Origin: Chlorokybus atmophyticus
Taxonomy: Eukaryota; Streptophyta; Chlorokybophyceae; Chlorokybales; Chlorokybaceae
Direction: 5' to 3'
Length of the DNA stretch: 64,000 nt
Assembly: GCA_009103225.1 (NCBI GenBank)
Contig: RHPI01003389.1
Coordinates: 513,717-577,716, forward strand
Every line of letters starts with the position of its first letter. Positions within the stretch are counted from its first letter, which is position 1. The position numbers were made by a program, and so were the translations under genes. Below, piece by piece: positions 49,597 through 60,996 of this stretch. Below the pieces are notes generated by a model that worked only from the letters and a program-made list of their open reading frames with translations, had not been told where the DNA came from and did not search any database.

Positions 49597-52091
49597 ATGT
49601 TCTCAAGAGGGGCTCCTTTGCGCGGGTTCTTCTCTTCGTCCCGAACGCAAGAGTTTACGTAAGCTGCGTTGAGTAAGTGAGATTCGTCTTGCTCTCTGGC
49701 TCTCACAATTGTGTGCATTGTTGGACGCCTTTACTCATGCGTAACCACTTTCTTCATTGCAGTGGTCATAGGGCTGTGTGTCGGTATTTCCAGCGCAACC
49801 AGGCCTGTCCATATGGCGACCGCTGTAGGTTTGTGCATGCAGACGAACCAACACACAATCACCGCAACTATGACAGCAGCAGGTCTTACAGGTATTGGCT
49901 TGAGACACTGCCGCAGCTGTGTGAGTTGAACTCAGCAACGTGTTGGATGATACCTTGTGTCTGCTTTTCACAGCGAGTATCCATACTCGAACAGGGGCCG
50001 CGAGCAAAGGTTCCCTTACCCGCGGCGGCAAAGGCGAGCTGCGAGGCTTGTGCGAGTATGGGAGAAGTGTATGGGCGTGGAAGATGAAGCCAATGAGGTC
50101 AACACGGTGCGCGTGATGAGTTACAACATCCTTGCAAATGGCCTGGCAATGGACCACAAGCGGGAGCTCTACCGTTACGTTCCATACCATTGGATTGAGT
50201 GGAGCCATCGCCAGCGACTTTTGCTTAATGAGATCAAGGAGCTGTCCCCAGACGTGATGTGCTTGCAGGTAGAGCTTGCTTGAGTTGATGCCCACTCGCA
50301 CAGCCCGCACGGATTCGGTCCGTTTGTACAACCAATCGGTGCATGGTTTGCAGGAAGTGGATGAGTACGACAACCTGTTATCGGAGTTGAGGTTGCTGGG
50401 TTATGATGGTGTGTTTCAGCAACGTCATGGAGAGAATACAGATGGCTGCGCGACCTTTTGGAAGCTAGCAAGGTGTCTGCGTATTTGCGCGACTGTTGTG
50501 CGGCTCACTCATTGCATGTTGTCCACTACTTGACTTCTCAGTCAGACTCGCATCTGTCGGTTCAAGCTGCTCAGATGTAGCTTGAAACCCACATACACTG
50601 ACTTTATGGTCATAGGTTGCAAGCAGTGGAGCATAAGGTGGTGGAGTTTCAAGAGCATGGACTTCGCAACAATGTGGCTCTCATCTCCAAACTTAGGGTA
50701 GGAAGCTGATTGCAGTACCTGAAGTTGACAATGTTCAAAGCACTGCTTGATCAGGATGCTGGCGATGCTGCAGACTCCGGCCCAAGCCTTGTAGGTGCCA
50801 TGCTGGTTGCAAATACGCACATACTGTTCAACCCAAAGCGCGGTGATATAAAACTGGGGCAGGTGACCACCCAATGAAGTTGTTTGCTTGGAGCTGCAGC
50901 GTGCAACAGGCATCTCAACGGTTGCTGGTGCAGATGCGCATACTTCTAAATGAAGCCCGAGCGTTGATGGCAGATAACACCTGCCCTCTTGTCGTGTGTG
51001 GCGACTTCAACATGACCCCAAACAGCGCGTTGTACAAGTTTATGTCGAAGGGAGGACTAGATCTTACTCAGGTTGACCGCCGCAACATGTCCGGGCAGCT
51101 TGAAGAAAGCCGGTATCACAATCACATGCTGATAGGTGTTAAATCATCACTGTTACTTGGGGTGTCTTGGTTGCGCGATCAGAGTGAAACCTAACCCATT
51201 CAACCCTAACGAGTAACATTGCAGGCATGGACTGAGCGCGCAGCGAGCCGGCAGCGCTCAGGGCACAATTGGACAAGCACACGGCACGCATACGTACTGG
51301 ACTGCTGAGTCAGTGTTGCACACAACTGTATCACAGACCTCGCAGGACACGCCTTTGGTGAGGGCTTTGAACGTGACATTTGCGTGCAAACTGCACTTGT
51401 TTCTGACCTGTCTGGCAACAGGAGGAGGTCGCTGTTGATACGACCATTTCAGCTGAGGTGGTCACTGTTGATGTTGAAGATGTGGAGGACGACGATGCGG
51501 ACCAGGATGTTGGCACAAGCTTTGAAGACTCTGAGCAGGAGGTCAGCGGCAGAGTCATTCAACTTGATGGTTGGGATCGAAGCGAGTTGAGAGCAGCTGT
51601 GGGAAGCGAAGACAGCTCCGTTGTCAGACACACCTTTGAGCTGCAAAGCGCTTATGCGCAGGTGCGCAGATGTTGTACAAGCACACGCTGATAGTTGTAT
51701 GGCTTTGAACACACTTGTGTCACAGTGTCGAGGACAGAACGTTGCTGAGCCAAGTGTTACAACCTACCACGACAAGTTCCAAGGCACAGTTGACTACATC
51801 TGGTGCGTTCATGTGCTATCGCAATGACCACAAGTATGCCAGTACATATTGTTGAGTTGCGGCACTGGCAGGCATACGCCGAGTATTAAACCAGTCCGTG
51901 TGCTTCAGCCATACCCCTTGCACGAGCTGCATCGCCTTGGAGGCATCTTATCGGAGGTACATACAAGATGAAGCAGATGTGTTGCGCATGTCATGTGTTT
52001 GCTGATGTTCTGCACTGTGCAGAACATGCCGAGCGACCACCTTGCATTAGTTTGCGACTTTCAAGTGTATCGGAGCGGCGATCCATGTTGA
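49597..52091 (+). CDS. CCCH zinc finger plus CCR4-type deadenylase (EEP nuclease)
   Basis: Twelve exons are proposed: 49597-49658, 49763-49891, 49974-50268, 50354-50472, 50616-50697, 50755-50862, 50910-51135, 51225-51357, 51422-51661, 51726-51802, 51872-51956, 52023-52091. The N-terminus carries one CCCH finger (CRYFQRNQACPYGDRCRFVH). The nuclease domain follows: VMSYNILANGLA, MCLQEVDEYD with the metal-binding Glu, GYDGVFQQR, DGCATFW, NTHILFNPKRGDIKLGQ, VVCGDFNMTP, an acidic linker, TVDYIW and SDHLALVCDF with the terminal Asp-His. The CCR4-6/Angel type of plants removes poly(A) tails from mRNA; the finger should help select RNA. The splice between the seventh and eighth exons (51135/51225) does not keep phase as written, so that junction is unresolved. 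The ATG at 49597 starts MFSRGAPLRG. Confidence 0.83.
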
Positions 52092-54125
52092 TTGTACCGC
52101 AAAGCCACATGGATGGTGTGGCGATGCTAGTCCTCAGCAGCACGCAGATGTTAGTGTCTTTGTGCAAGTTTGCTAAGACGGCTGCATTATGTCTTCACGT
52201 GAGCAATTGACAAGATCTCACGCTTGGTGACAGAGTATGCAGTATGTGTGATGGAGTACCCCATACACAGTATGGTCAGCTCATGTCGGTGGCCTTGCAA
52301 GCCGCAATAGTTTTGGCCATACTGGCGCTATCGGCATCGGCGTTGTGAGCTGCTGGGGCGCATGTCAGCCAGCCACTGTGCTGGCTGATGTGGAACATCA
52401 GTTATGCTGAGTTGGTTACATGCGCTTGGTGTTGTAGGAGTGGCGTTGGGAGTTGAACACTCGATTGTTGCTTATCCCTACGTAATGTACATCATCACTG
52501 AAAATTTCAGTGCAGAGCGCCCTGCGCACACTGTCCAGTTGATGCGATCAACTGCCTGTGGCAGTGTTTACGGGGTGGTCCATAGCGCATGCTGACGCGA
52601 GGCATCTGAACATGCACACTCTGTTGCTTGCATGCCACAGATGCACACCTGCAACCATCCGCACACAGGTCTAGGGTAGTGTAGTATATTAGGTGTGAAC
52701 TAGCAGTGCGTAATAGCTCGGTGGTGGTGCGTATTAACATGCTTGCATGCTGGATTGTAAAATATAGTATGCAAGGATTGTGGCATGCATGAGAATGTAG
52801 CAAACATGCATGCAGTCCGCACACTACACCATCGCACCCTTATATTCACCACCGGGATGTCCAAGCGCACTACTTATCTACCTCCACTACTGCCCATACC
52901 CGTGCAACACACATGCATGCACGTGTAATTAACTGTACAACACGACCAGGGCAGCGTCAACAACGGTAGTCAGTAGATGTAGCGGTGCAGCAGAAGCAAT
53001 GCAGTAAGCAGCCAGCCCCACCACCCAACCCCACCACCGACACCTAACCGTCAGCAGCGACACTGCGCAATGCAGGGCTGACAGTGCTTGCAGTCACTCT
53101 GCGCTGTTGCGTGGCCCTGTGCTGGACGTTGTTGCTGTGACGTGTAAGCTTAGGCATAGCCATGGACATGACCCGTACCCACGTACGTCTGTAATTCATA
53201 AGCATCTTAGCCTTGTCCTCTGCATGCGTGTGCCAGAGGGAGGCAGGGCAGAGGGGCGGGGCAGAGCGGTCCTGCCACATCAGCAGCGCTGAGGGTTGCG
53301 AGTCGCAGCGACTGCGGCCGAAGAGAAGAGAAGGAAGAGCGGAGGGAGAGAGAGGCCGAGGAGGGAGACGAGCAGGAGGGGGAGGAAGAGAGAGAGGGAG
53401 ACAGAGGGGAAGGAGGAAGAGAGGGAGGGGAAGGGAACTCATGGGCTGGCTAGTTACTGCAATGCTTCTGCTGCGCCGCTACATCTGCTGACTGCCGTTG
53501 TTGATGCTGCCCTGGTTGTGTTGTACAGGTAGTTACGCGTGCGTGCATGTGTGTTGCACGGGGTATGGGCAGTAGTGAAGGTAGACAAGTAGTGAGCTTA
53601 GATATCCCGGTGTATGTGGCTGTTTGCGTCATTCATGCCTATCATAACTGCCTCGCGCATATCATGTACAAATGCACAGCATTGTGTCTGGCGGTACCAT
53701 GTTCATGCAGAGAAGCACCTGCTCAGGAGATGTTTCTGAACTGCATGCTTGCACATGCTGCGCCATCTTTTGTGGCGACAACTGTCTGCATTGCACCATC
53801 CGCTGTGGCCTGATCCCAACTGCACCCTTCCAGAAGACTGATCTGACATGAAACCTCTATGACACGACTGATGCGCAACATCTACTGTCACAGACGCTTG
53901 CACATCTCATCGCATGCCAACTGTTCACACTGCACAACCTGGACAAGCATAAAGAGTGCTACACGGATAGCAGCGGCTCGCAAGTTGCATGAAAGCAGCT
54001 TGCTCCTAATGCAACCACATGCACAGACACCAAATAAAGCGATACAAACGCGGAGCCACTGCTCCAATCACTTGGATAATCTTGTGTTCAGCCTTGTACA
54101 GCAATCATACCAACATAGAGCCTAC
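52092..54125. other. 2-kb intergenic region
   Basis: Lies between the converging deadenylase (+) and eL37 (-) genes. A strongly purine-rich GAGG tract lies at 53285-53440. Several short frames exist, none with recognisable coding character. No RNA gene is recognised. Confidence 0.45.
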
Positions 54126-55141
54126 TTAGGCAGACGCTGCTGCAGGTCGCTTCCTGGATGGAGCCTCTGTGCCTGCACACATTGCGCGCATTGACATACA
54201 AAACAATGCTGAACCAGATGACAGCTTCAACAGACCTAATGGCATCAGGTTTAACAAGCACGCACAGTTTCCATCAAGGTATGTTGACATGGGCAGAACT
54301 GCGCATGGCTGCCCATATCAACATACCTTCACGGAAACCGTTCTTGAAGCGGCGAGGCAGGGTCTTCAGGTGGCGCATGCGGCCAGTGCCAGTAGTCTTT
54401 CTGCGGATGGCCTTCTCGCTCCAGTTAACTGCACGAGCGCGACAGTGTCAGCCAGCACAACCGCAGTGCACCAGCATTCAACCTGGGCCCGGCCAATTGG
54501 CACACCTGCATGCTGAGCATTGCAGTACAAAATGCACACACACATGAGGTGTGTGCACAACCGGCATACCAATGCTTGCAACTGAGAAGTAACATACAAG
54601 GAGCATACAACCCACACATTACAAGGGAGCATACGGTTGGCAATCTTGCAGTTGCAATCAAATTGCACAGACACCTCAGACAGTCAGTTGCGGATGCAGC
54701 AAGACTGTGAGATTTTGTAGTGCTACTACTACTCACACTTGCGAATGCGGGCGGCGGGGTAGCCGCAAGCGGAGCAGCGGCCCTTCTGAATATGCCATGA
54801 CCGGCGCCCACAGCGCCTGCAAAGCGTGTGACTCTTGTTGCGCCTCTTACCGAAGGAACCAGTACCCTTCGTCTGCAGAACAAAACAGCAGCAGGACGGC
54901 CTTCAGTCTGGGCCAGACCGACACAGCACTGCCTAAGCAAATCAAGCACACCACCAAGAAAACAGCTTCAACGTAAAAAGGCATTGAGAATATACGTGAA
55001 AGTTAACACGCTCGAATTAGGTTTCTGGATAGCCACAATCAAGCACATAACCAGCCTCCCCCTCGGACTCACAGCTCGACCGCCCGCCCGCAAGCCCACC
55101 GCACACCCTCATACGCATACACGCGCTCTCGCACTTACCAT
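54126..55141 (-). CDS. RPL37: 60S ribosomal protein eL37
   Basis: Four minus-strand exons (55141-55139, 54872-54737, 54428-54327, 54172-54126) give 95 residues. The first coding exon is only the ATG, as in many eL37 genes. The sequence shows [17 protein letters not shown], the zinc-finger cysteines CRRCG and [27 protein letters not shown], and [10 protein letters not shown], all hallmarks of the family. It binds 5.8S/28S rRNA in the large cytosolic subunit. Phases of all three introns agree. It is divergent from the uS8 gene. Confidence 0.97.
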
Positions 55142-55976
55142 CTTGGCGACTCCGCCGCGACGACCCCGCGCCGGCGGCCGCTGACTCCGCCGAACCCCGC
55201 AAAGAGGACTACCAATAGGCCGCCGCCGCCCCCAAATGCAAACCCTAACTTGACCACGGTTAGTCATCCCTAGAATTTTCCACCGATATCAGGCTTCCTT
55301 GCACGCGAAACAACCTATATCCACCGCATCTCAGTTGGCCTAATGGCGCAGTCTGGTTATCTCTGGGTCGCATCCTGGCCGTCGATGAGCAGCCGCTTTT
55401 GCAGGTGGTTGAGCAGATGAGTTTGGCCGGAGGCTTGTTTCGGCTGCACTACGCAGGCGAAGTACGCAGGCGGTTTGGCGGTAGTCAGGCGGCGTCGGCG
55501 CTAGGGTTAGGTCTCTTTGCCGCCGGCGTGGTTGCCGCCGCCGCCGTCATCGTCGCCGCCTCCGTGGTGGTCGTGTTCGACGTCCAGGAGCAGCAGGTAT
55601 GTGTTATTGGTGGTGGTGGTCATATGCGTGGAAGGTCCGTGGGGCAGGAAGGCTCAGGATCGGGGGGTGCGAGGGCGTTGCTGCTCGAAGGCGTGCTACC
55701 ATGCGGATTGCAATTGTTCACAAGCCTGTGCTCTGCTTAGTTGCTTGGGATGGATGAGGTTTCTTTTGAGGATTAGTGTGGTTGTGGTCTCTAAGGCGAG
55801 GCCGGGGCAGCTTCTGAGTGTGGAATTAAAACCTAATTGCCTCTTACAATATGGTGTTACATTGGTAGCACTTGCACGATGTGTTTGGAAAGTTACAATG
55901 CATATTGTCGGTGCATTGCGCTGTCAGGTTGTCAGCACTGTGTAATTGAGTGCATTGCATTTGGGTAACAGGCACG
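55142..55976. promoter_or_regulatory. Shared divergent region of two ribosomal protein genes
   Basis: Holds the promoters of eL37 (-) and uS8 (+). A GC-rich stretch with CCGCCG runs lies at 55145-55235 and a second at 55480-55570. An open frame from 55405 (MSLAGGLFRLHYAG, then an Ala/Val-rich hydrophobic run to about 55596, ending at a possible gtatgt donor) may be a uORF or a 5' exon. If spliced to the acceptor before 55971, it would not be in frame with uS8. Shared regulation of the two genes is inferred. Confidence 0.45.
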
Positions 55977-56807
<831 letters not shown>

Positions 56808-58052
56808 AACTGCTAGTTTGCAGGTCGCTCGCAAGTGCAGTCGCATGGCTGAATATTTCTGTATAACCATGTTGGAGCGCAAGCTCATTGTCACCTATGC
56901 TTGGCACGACTTTTGAAGGCCTGCGCGTTGCAATGATTGCCATCTTTCCGTCTTTTCTTCGATGACGCACAGAGGCAGTACTGCTTTTAGCACTGCTGGG
57001 CCGCACGCTTGTAGCCTTACAAGATGCACAAGGTAAACATGGCATTGCAAGATGCGCGCTCACTTCCAATACAGACGTGACGCGCAATGTCTGTACATAG
57101 CGTACTGCAGCTACAGGAATGACAGGACGGGCCTGTGGATGCTGCCAGGTGTGTCACGTGTGCAATTTAAGTATGACACCCCTAATATGTAACCTACACC
57201 GTTCAGGGCTGTAGAGATTTCCGGAAATGTGTGTTTAGGGTTGTATGATGTGTGCACGGGGTGTGCAGCTATGCATGCTAGCATGGTGCTGCATATGTAG
57301 TTCATTGGCTCAAGCTTGTGCATGACATGGCAATTCACCATTATTTTCTGCAATGACAGCATGCAACCATGAATATCCTGCCTAACGTGTGCAGTTAGGT
57401 ATGGTGCAGCACTGACAGCCAGCACTGCATATGTTAGTGATAGTAAAGGTTGTTATTCGGAGTATTTTTGGACAGCAGTTTGTGCGTTGGTACAAATGCC
57501 AACAATGTCGTGTGTACCAAAAATGGATGTCCGAGGTGTTCTGCAGCAATCCTGTGAAGGGTGCTGCATGGTTCAAAAATTTGTAGTCTTAATTGCTGTA
57601 ACAGAATGGTGTAAGAACAATCGCGTGGCTATTAGTCACATGCCAATACATGGGCAGATCTCTCCTCACTCATCGTGAATTTGTCAAGCAGGGGAGTGTA
57701 ACCTCGCATTAGCGATAATACTGCAGATTAACTGATACTGTATAAGGCCACCATGCTCAACGAGCTTCAGTTCACAAACAACCTCCTGAGCAGCCAGACG
57801 CACTGACAATGCTTCATCGCGTTGCCTTGCCTTACTTACACCGCGTGTGCTTAAGGCCGCTGTGGTTGCTAGTGCATACATCATTCGCATCCTATAGTCT
57901 GCTGCATGACCACTCGTGCTGTGGCTGGTGCATGGCTTCTGCTGAGGAGAGTAACTCCGTCCATGATCAGAAGGCAATTTCAGAAGCCATGCAGCATGTT
58001 GGTAGAACGTGGCAAGCAAGTCAGATGTACAATTGTAAACAGCGTCACTGAC
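56808..58052. other. Intergenic region, converging genes
   Basis: About 1.2 kb of 3' flank between uS8 (+) and ATP synthase subunit d (-). No gene, tRNA or marked repeat is recognised. Confidence 0.45.
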
Positions 58053-59308
58053 TCATGGACGCCAGTTTCCTTCTTCAATCTCTCTATCAATTTGCTTCGC
58101 GGTATCTGGTTCCCTTGCCAGAATGTCATCCACGGATGCACTTGCAAGCATTTCCTGCGCAAGGCATGACCGCGTCAGTACTGGTGTTGCTACAATGCAT
58201 GCTTGTGTGACACAAGTGTACCTTTTCTTCAAGAGTTGTCTTTAGCTCGTTCTCAAGCTCTGAAATTCGCTGCTTTGCAGCTTGGGTAATGGCTTCAGCT
58301 TCCTTCTCCTGTTGACAGACCCACCAGATTGGAAACCTTCAATCACCACGCAATCATACCCAAGCAACCACGGCTTGCTGGACTATGCTTGCATTCACTC
58401 TTCTTGAGTGACCAACGTACCATGTTTTCAAAGGCCTCGCGAACACGATCAATGGACGACTTGAACTCGGGATCTTGTGTCAGGGACGGTAGATTAATAG
58501 CTGCATAAAGGAAGCAACCCGCGGGTCAATGCACGAATATGAGTGCAATGGCGCGAACAGCATTCACAACAGGGGACATGAACCTTACTTACACTCGTAT
58601 GCCTGTTGAAAGACTGCGACAAGCTTTGGATCCAACTCCTTTTTAAAGGATTCCCAATCAATCCGCTCTGGCTCCTGCAACCAATGCGCTTGCAAGATAA
58701 GCAACCCACAAATCTGGTCACTCAGCACTGTGCAGGATGAACTACTCATGTATTACTCGCCAGCTACACGACTGCTACAGCCACTTGTAGCAGACGATGC
58801 TGCCATGACATGCCATTGAACTGCGATCGATAGTGAACAAGGCCAAGTTCAACGCAACCACCACAGGCAGAACAATAGAACTGCGTGCATCCAGCAACTA
58901 CACCACACATGTCGTTCATACTTCTCTACAAAACTCCGCATTAGCATAAGTGTATAAAAACTTTGTTGCAGGTCGAATGCAACACGAACGCGGAATACTC
59001 CACACAGAACAGTAGCAAGTCCAAAAGCTGCTCTTTGCCTTTTCTGCTTCGGTCACAATCGTCGCATGCTGCTGCTCAAAGGTCTTGCGCAGGGCGTGCA
59101 GCTCCCGCCGCCCAGCTTCTGAGGTGATGTTCTTAAACAACACATCCCAATCCAGGGAGGGTGACTGTGTGACAGCTGTTGATTCCGTAGCTGCGCCACG
59201 CCTCGCCACAAACCCGATCCCAACGGTGGTGGCGGCCGCAACAGCAGGCTCGGAACTGATCAGCCCCGCTGCAAGCCCAGCCCTCCTCAGGGCCAACCGC
59301 AGAGCCAT
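58053..59308 (-). CDS. Mitochondrial ATP synthase subunit d
   Basis: Five minus-strand exons (59308-59039, 58674-58593, 58500-58421, 58308-58222, 58154-58053) give 206 residues. A basic, Ala-rich N-terminus (MALRLALRRAGLAAG) looks like a mitochondrial presequence. The mature part shows LDWDVLFKNITSEAGRRELHAL, EPERIDWESFKKEL, FQQAYE and INLPSL. A coiled-coil stretch (EKEAEAITQAAKQRISELE) and the terminal REIEEGNW follow, matching the plant subunit d pattern. The protein is part of the peripheral stalk of F1Fo-ATP synthase. The first intron begins GC (gcaaag), which the homology favours but which needs cDNA support. Confidence 0.87.
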
Positions 59309-60021
59309 CGCCGCCCGCGGATGACGACGACAACAACGCCACTACCCAGACCACTGCCAAACCCTAATGCATGCGGGCATGGCTGATGCTTGTGCGGCAA
59401 GCGCACAAGGTTTTGCACGCAAGCCGTATTAGAATATGCTTATATATGGATCGAGCACACATGCACTTGGCCTGCGTCGTCGTCGTCCGATGCCACTTGG
59501 CATGCACCATGGGCCCAGCGGCGGCGGCGGCGGCGGCGGCAGGCTGTGGTTCCTTCTGGCGCTGACACAAAGGTTTGTGCTTGCTTGCCATCCCTTGCTT
59601 GTGCATGGGCCGGTCATGAAGCGTATGCATGATGGCCTGGGCCGTCCTTGCCTTAAACAAGCTGCCTCACGCATACGGAGCGACTGTCGTGCAAGCATTG
59701 TATATATGACATGCATTTGGCAGCAGGACTTTGCGCTTGCCGCTTGCCACGCGTGGGTTGTTGCAGTTAAGCCTCATAAGTCATAGTGTAGTGGCCTTGC
59801 TTGGGGAATGCTAGACTATAAATGCCTATAAATGTCCTCTGTCTACACTACGGCTCTTGAGGTTGCTTGTTCGAAGCATTATCTGAGTGCAAAACCATCA
59901 CCAACACCAACAAGGAGGCACACACACAGTTTTGAACGCGACTAGTGTAAAACTTCAGACTTACGAATGCGTACTATCTTACAGGGACAGGCATTCAAGG
60001 GGAGTTGCGATATCACTCACA
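59309..60021. other. Intergenic region with a GCG repeat
   Basis: Contains a (GGC)n run (59519-59541). It probably holds the promoters of subunit d (-) and of the small membrane protein (+). A pyrimidine-poor acceptor-like tcttacag at 59976-59983 may end a 5' UTR intron. Confidence 0.4.
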
Positions 60022-60420
60022 ATGGACATCGCCATGCTGCTGGTGGTTTTGGTCCTGGTTGCAACAGTGGCTGCATTAGCAGCTTCCGCTCTCGGTGTCA
60101 ATGCGGACCCGCTGTTTGAGCCTATATCCAGGGTGGGGAAATTTATCAGCGTGGCGCTGGTGGGGACGCTCAGCCTGATTATACGAGGCACTGTGGCGCT
60201 GTTGGCTGGGTTCATGAATGCCGTCTTGGCTGCTGTGCAGCAAGCAGGAAGCACTGCTGATACCAACAGCAGTAGTAGACCCAAACACAAGCAACAACAA
60301 CAGCAGCAGTATGCTCAGCGGCATGCTTCAAGTCCAGCAGGCAGTGTCCAAACGAGCATGCGCAATGCTTCTCGGGTCCAGAGTGAACCTCTGCTTAAAG
60401 GGTGGTGTGTGGTGATGTAG
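60022..60420 (+). CDS. Small predicted membrane protein, unknown
   Basis: A single-exon frame of 132 residues from ATG 60022. It has two hydrophobic segments (LLVVLVLVATVAALAA, residues 5-20; VALVGTLSLIIRGTVALLAGF, about residues 44-65). A hydrophilic Gln/Ser-rich tail follows with a KHKQQQQQQ run. No family is recognised. Support is the coherent membrane-protein layout and the open frame; the Gln run could also reflect a CAG/CAA repeat in non-coding DNA. Confidence 0.45.
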   Translation: MDIAMLLVVLVLVATVAALAASALGVNADPLFEPISRVGKFISVALVGTLSLIIRGTVALLAGFMNAVLAAVQQAGSTADTNSSSRPKHKQQQQQQYAQRHASSPAGSVQTSMRNASRVQSEPLLKGWCVVM

Positions 60421-60996
60421 GTGTTTGTACAAAAGCTTGGTGTTTGACACAGGAATAGTACTGTGCCCCAGCTCCCTGTGTACATACATGTCTAACGGGG
60501 GTTGTTGCTGTTGCTTGTGTATTTGTGTTGATGACTGCATGGTATGCCGCTGCAGCAGAGTGTGTATGCATGCCTAACAGCCCCGCGCATATCCTGTACA
60601 CTGTATAACTACAATAACTGAACAATGGCCATGCCGTAGGCAGCAACTTGCAGGACCCTGAGAGGTTGGTACATTGAACTGGCTACGTGCACTGCTGTGC
60701 CGCTTCAGATATCTGTGAGGTCATGTCACGTGAGCACTACGCACGCAAGCAGCCCATGCATATGCACTCCCTCGTTTCTAATGCAATGCCAGCACAGATA
60801 TGGCAGGAGACCATGTGCCAGTGACTGCCAGCGTTTGTACACCATGCAATGCCAGGCTTGGGCATGCATCAACAGCATGGCCGCACACTGCTTCCTAACG
60901 TCCAATGAGTCAGCCATGCATGATATGGTATGCATTACAGTGCGCTCCGAGCTTGTTGCTGCAGCCACACCTCAGCCACAGGCCAAATACCTCATG
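60421..60996. other. Intergenic, 3' flanks
   Basis: Lies between the small membrane protein (+) and the IF-3 gene (-). No feature is recognised. Confidence 0.4.

Noticed and set aside
55334-55390. tRNA-like start with an A-box resembling ggcgcagtctggtta
   Set aside because: No matching acceptor stem and no B box downstream; probably chance or a fragment.
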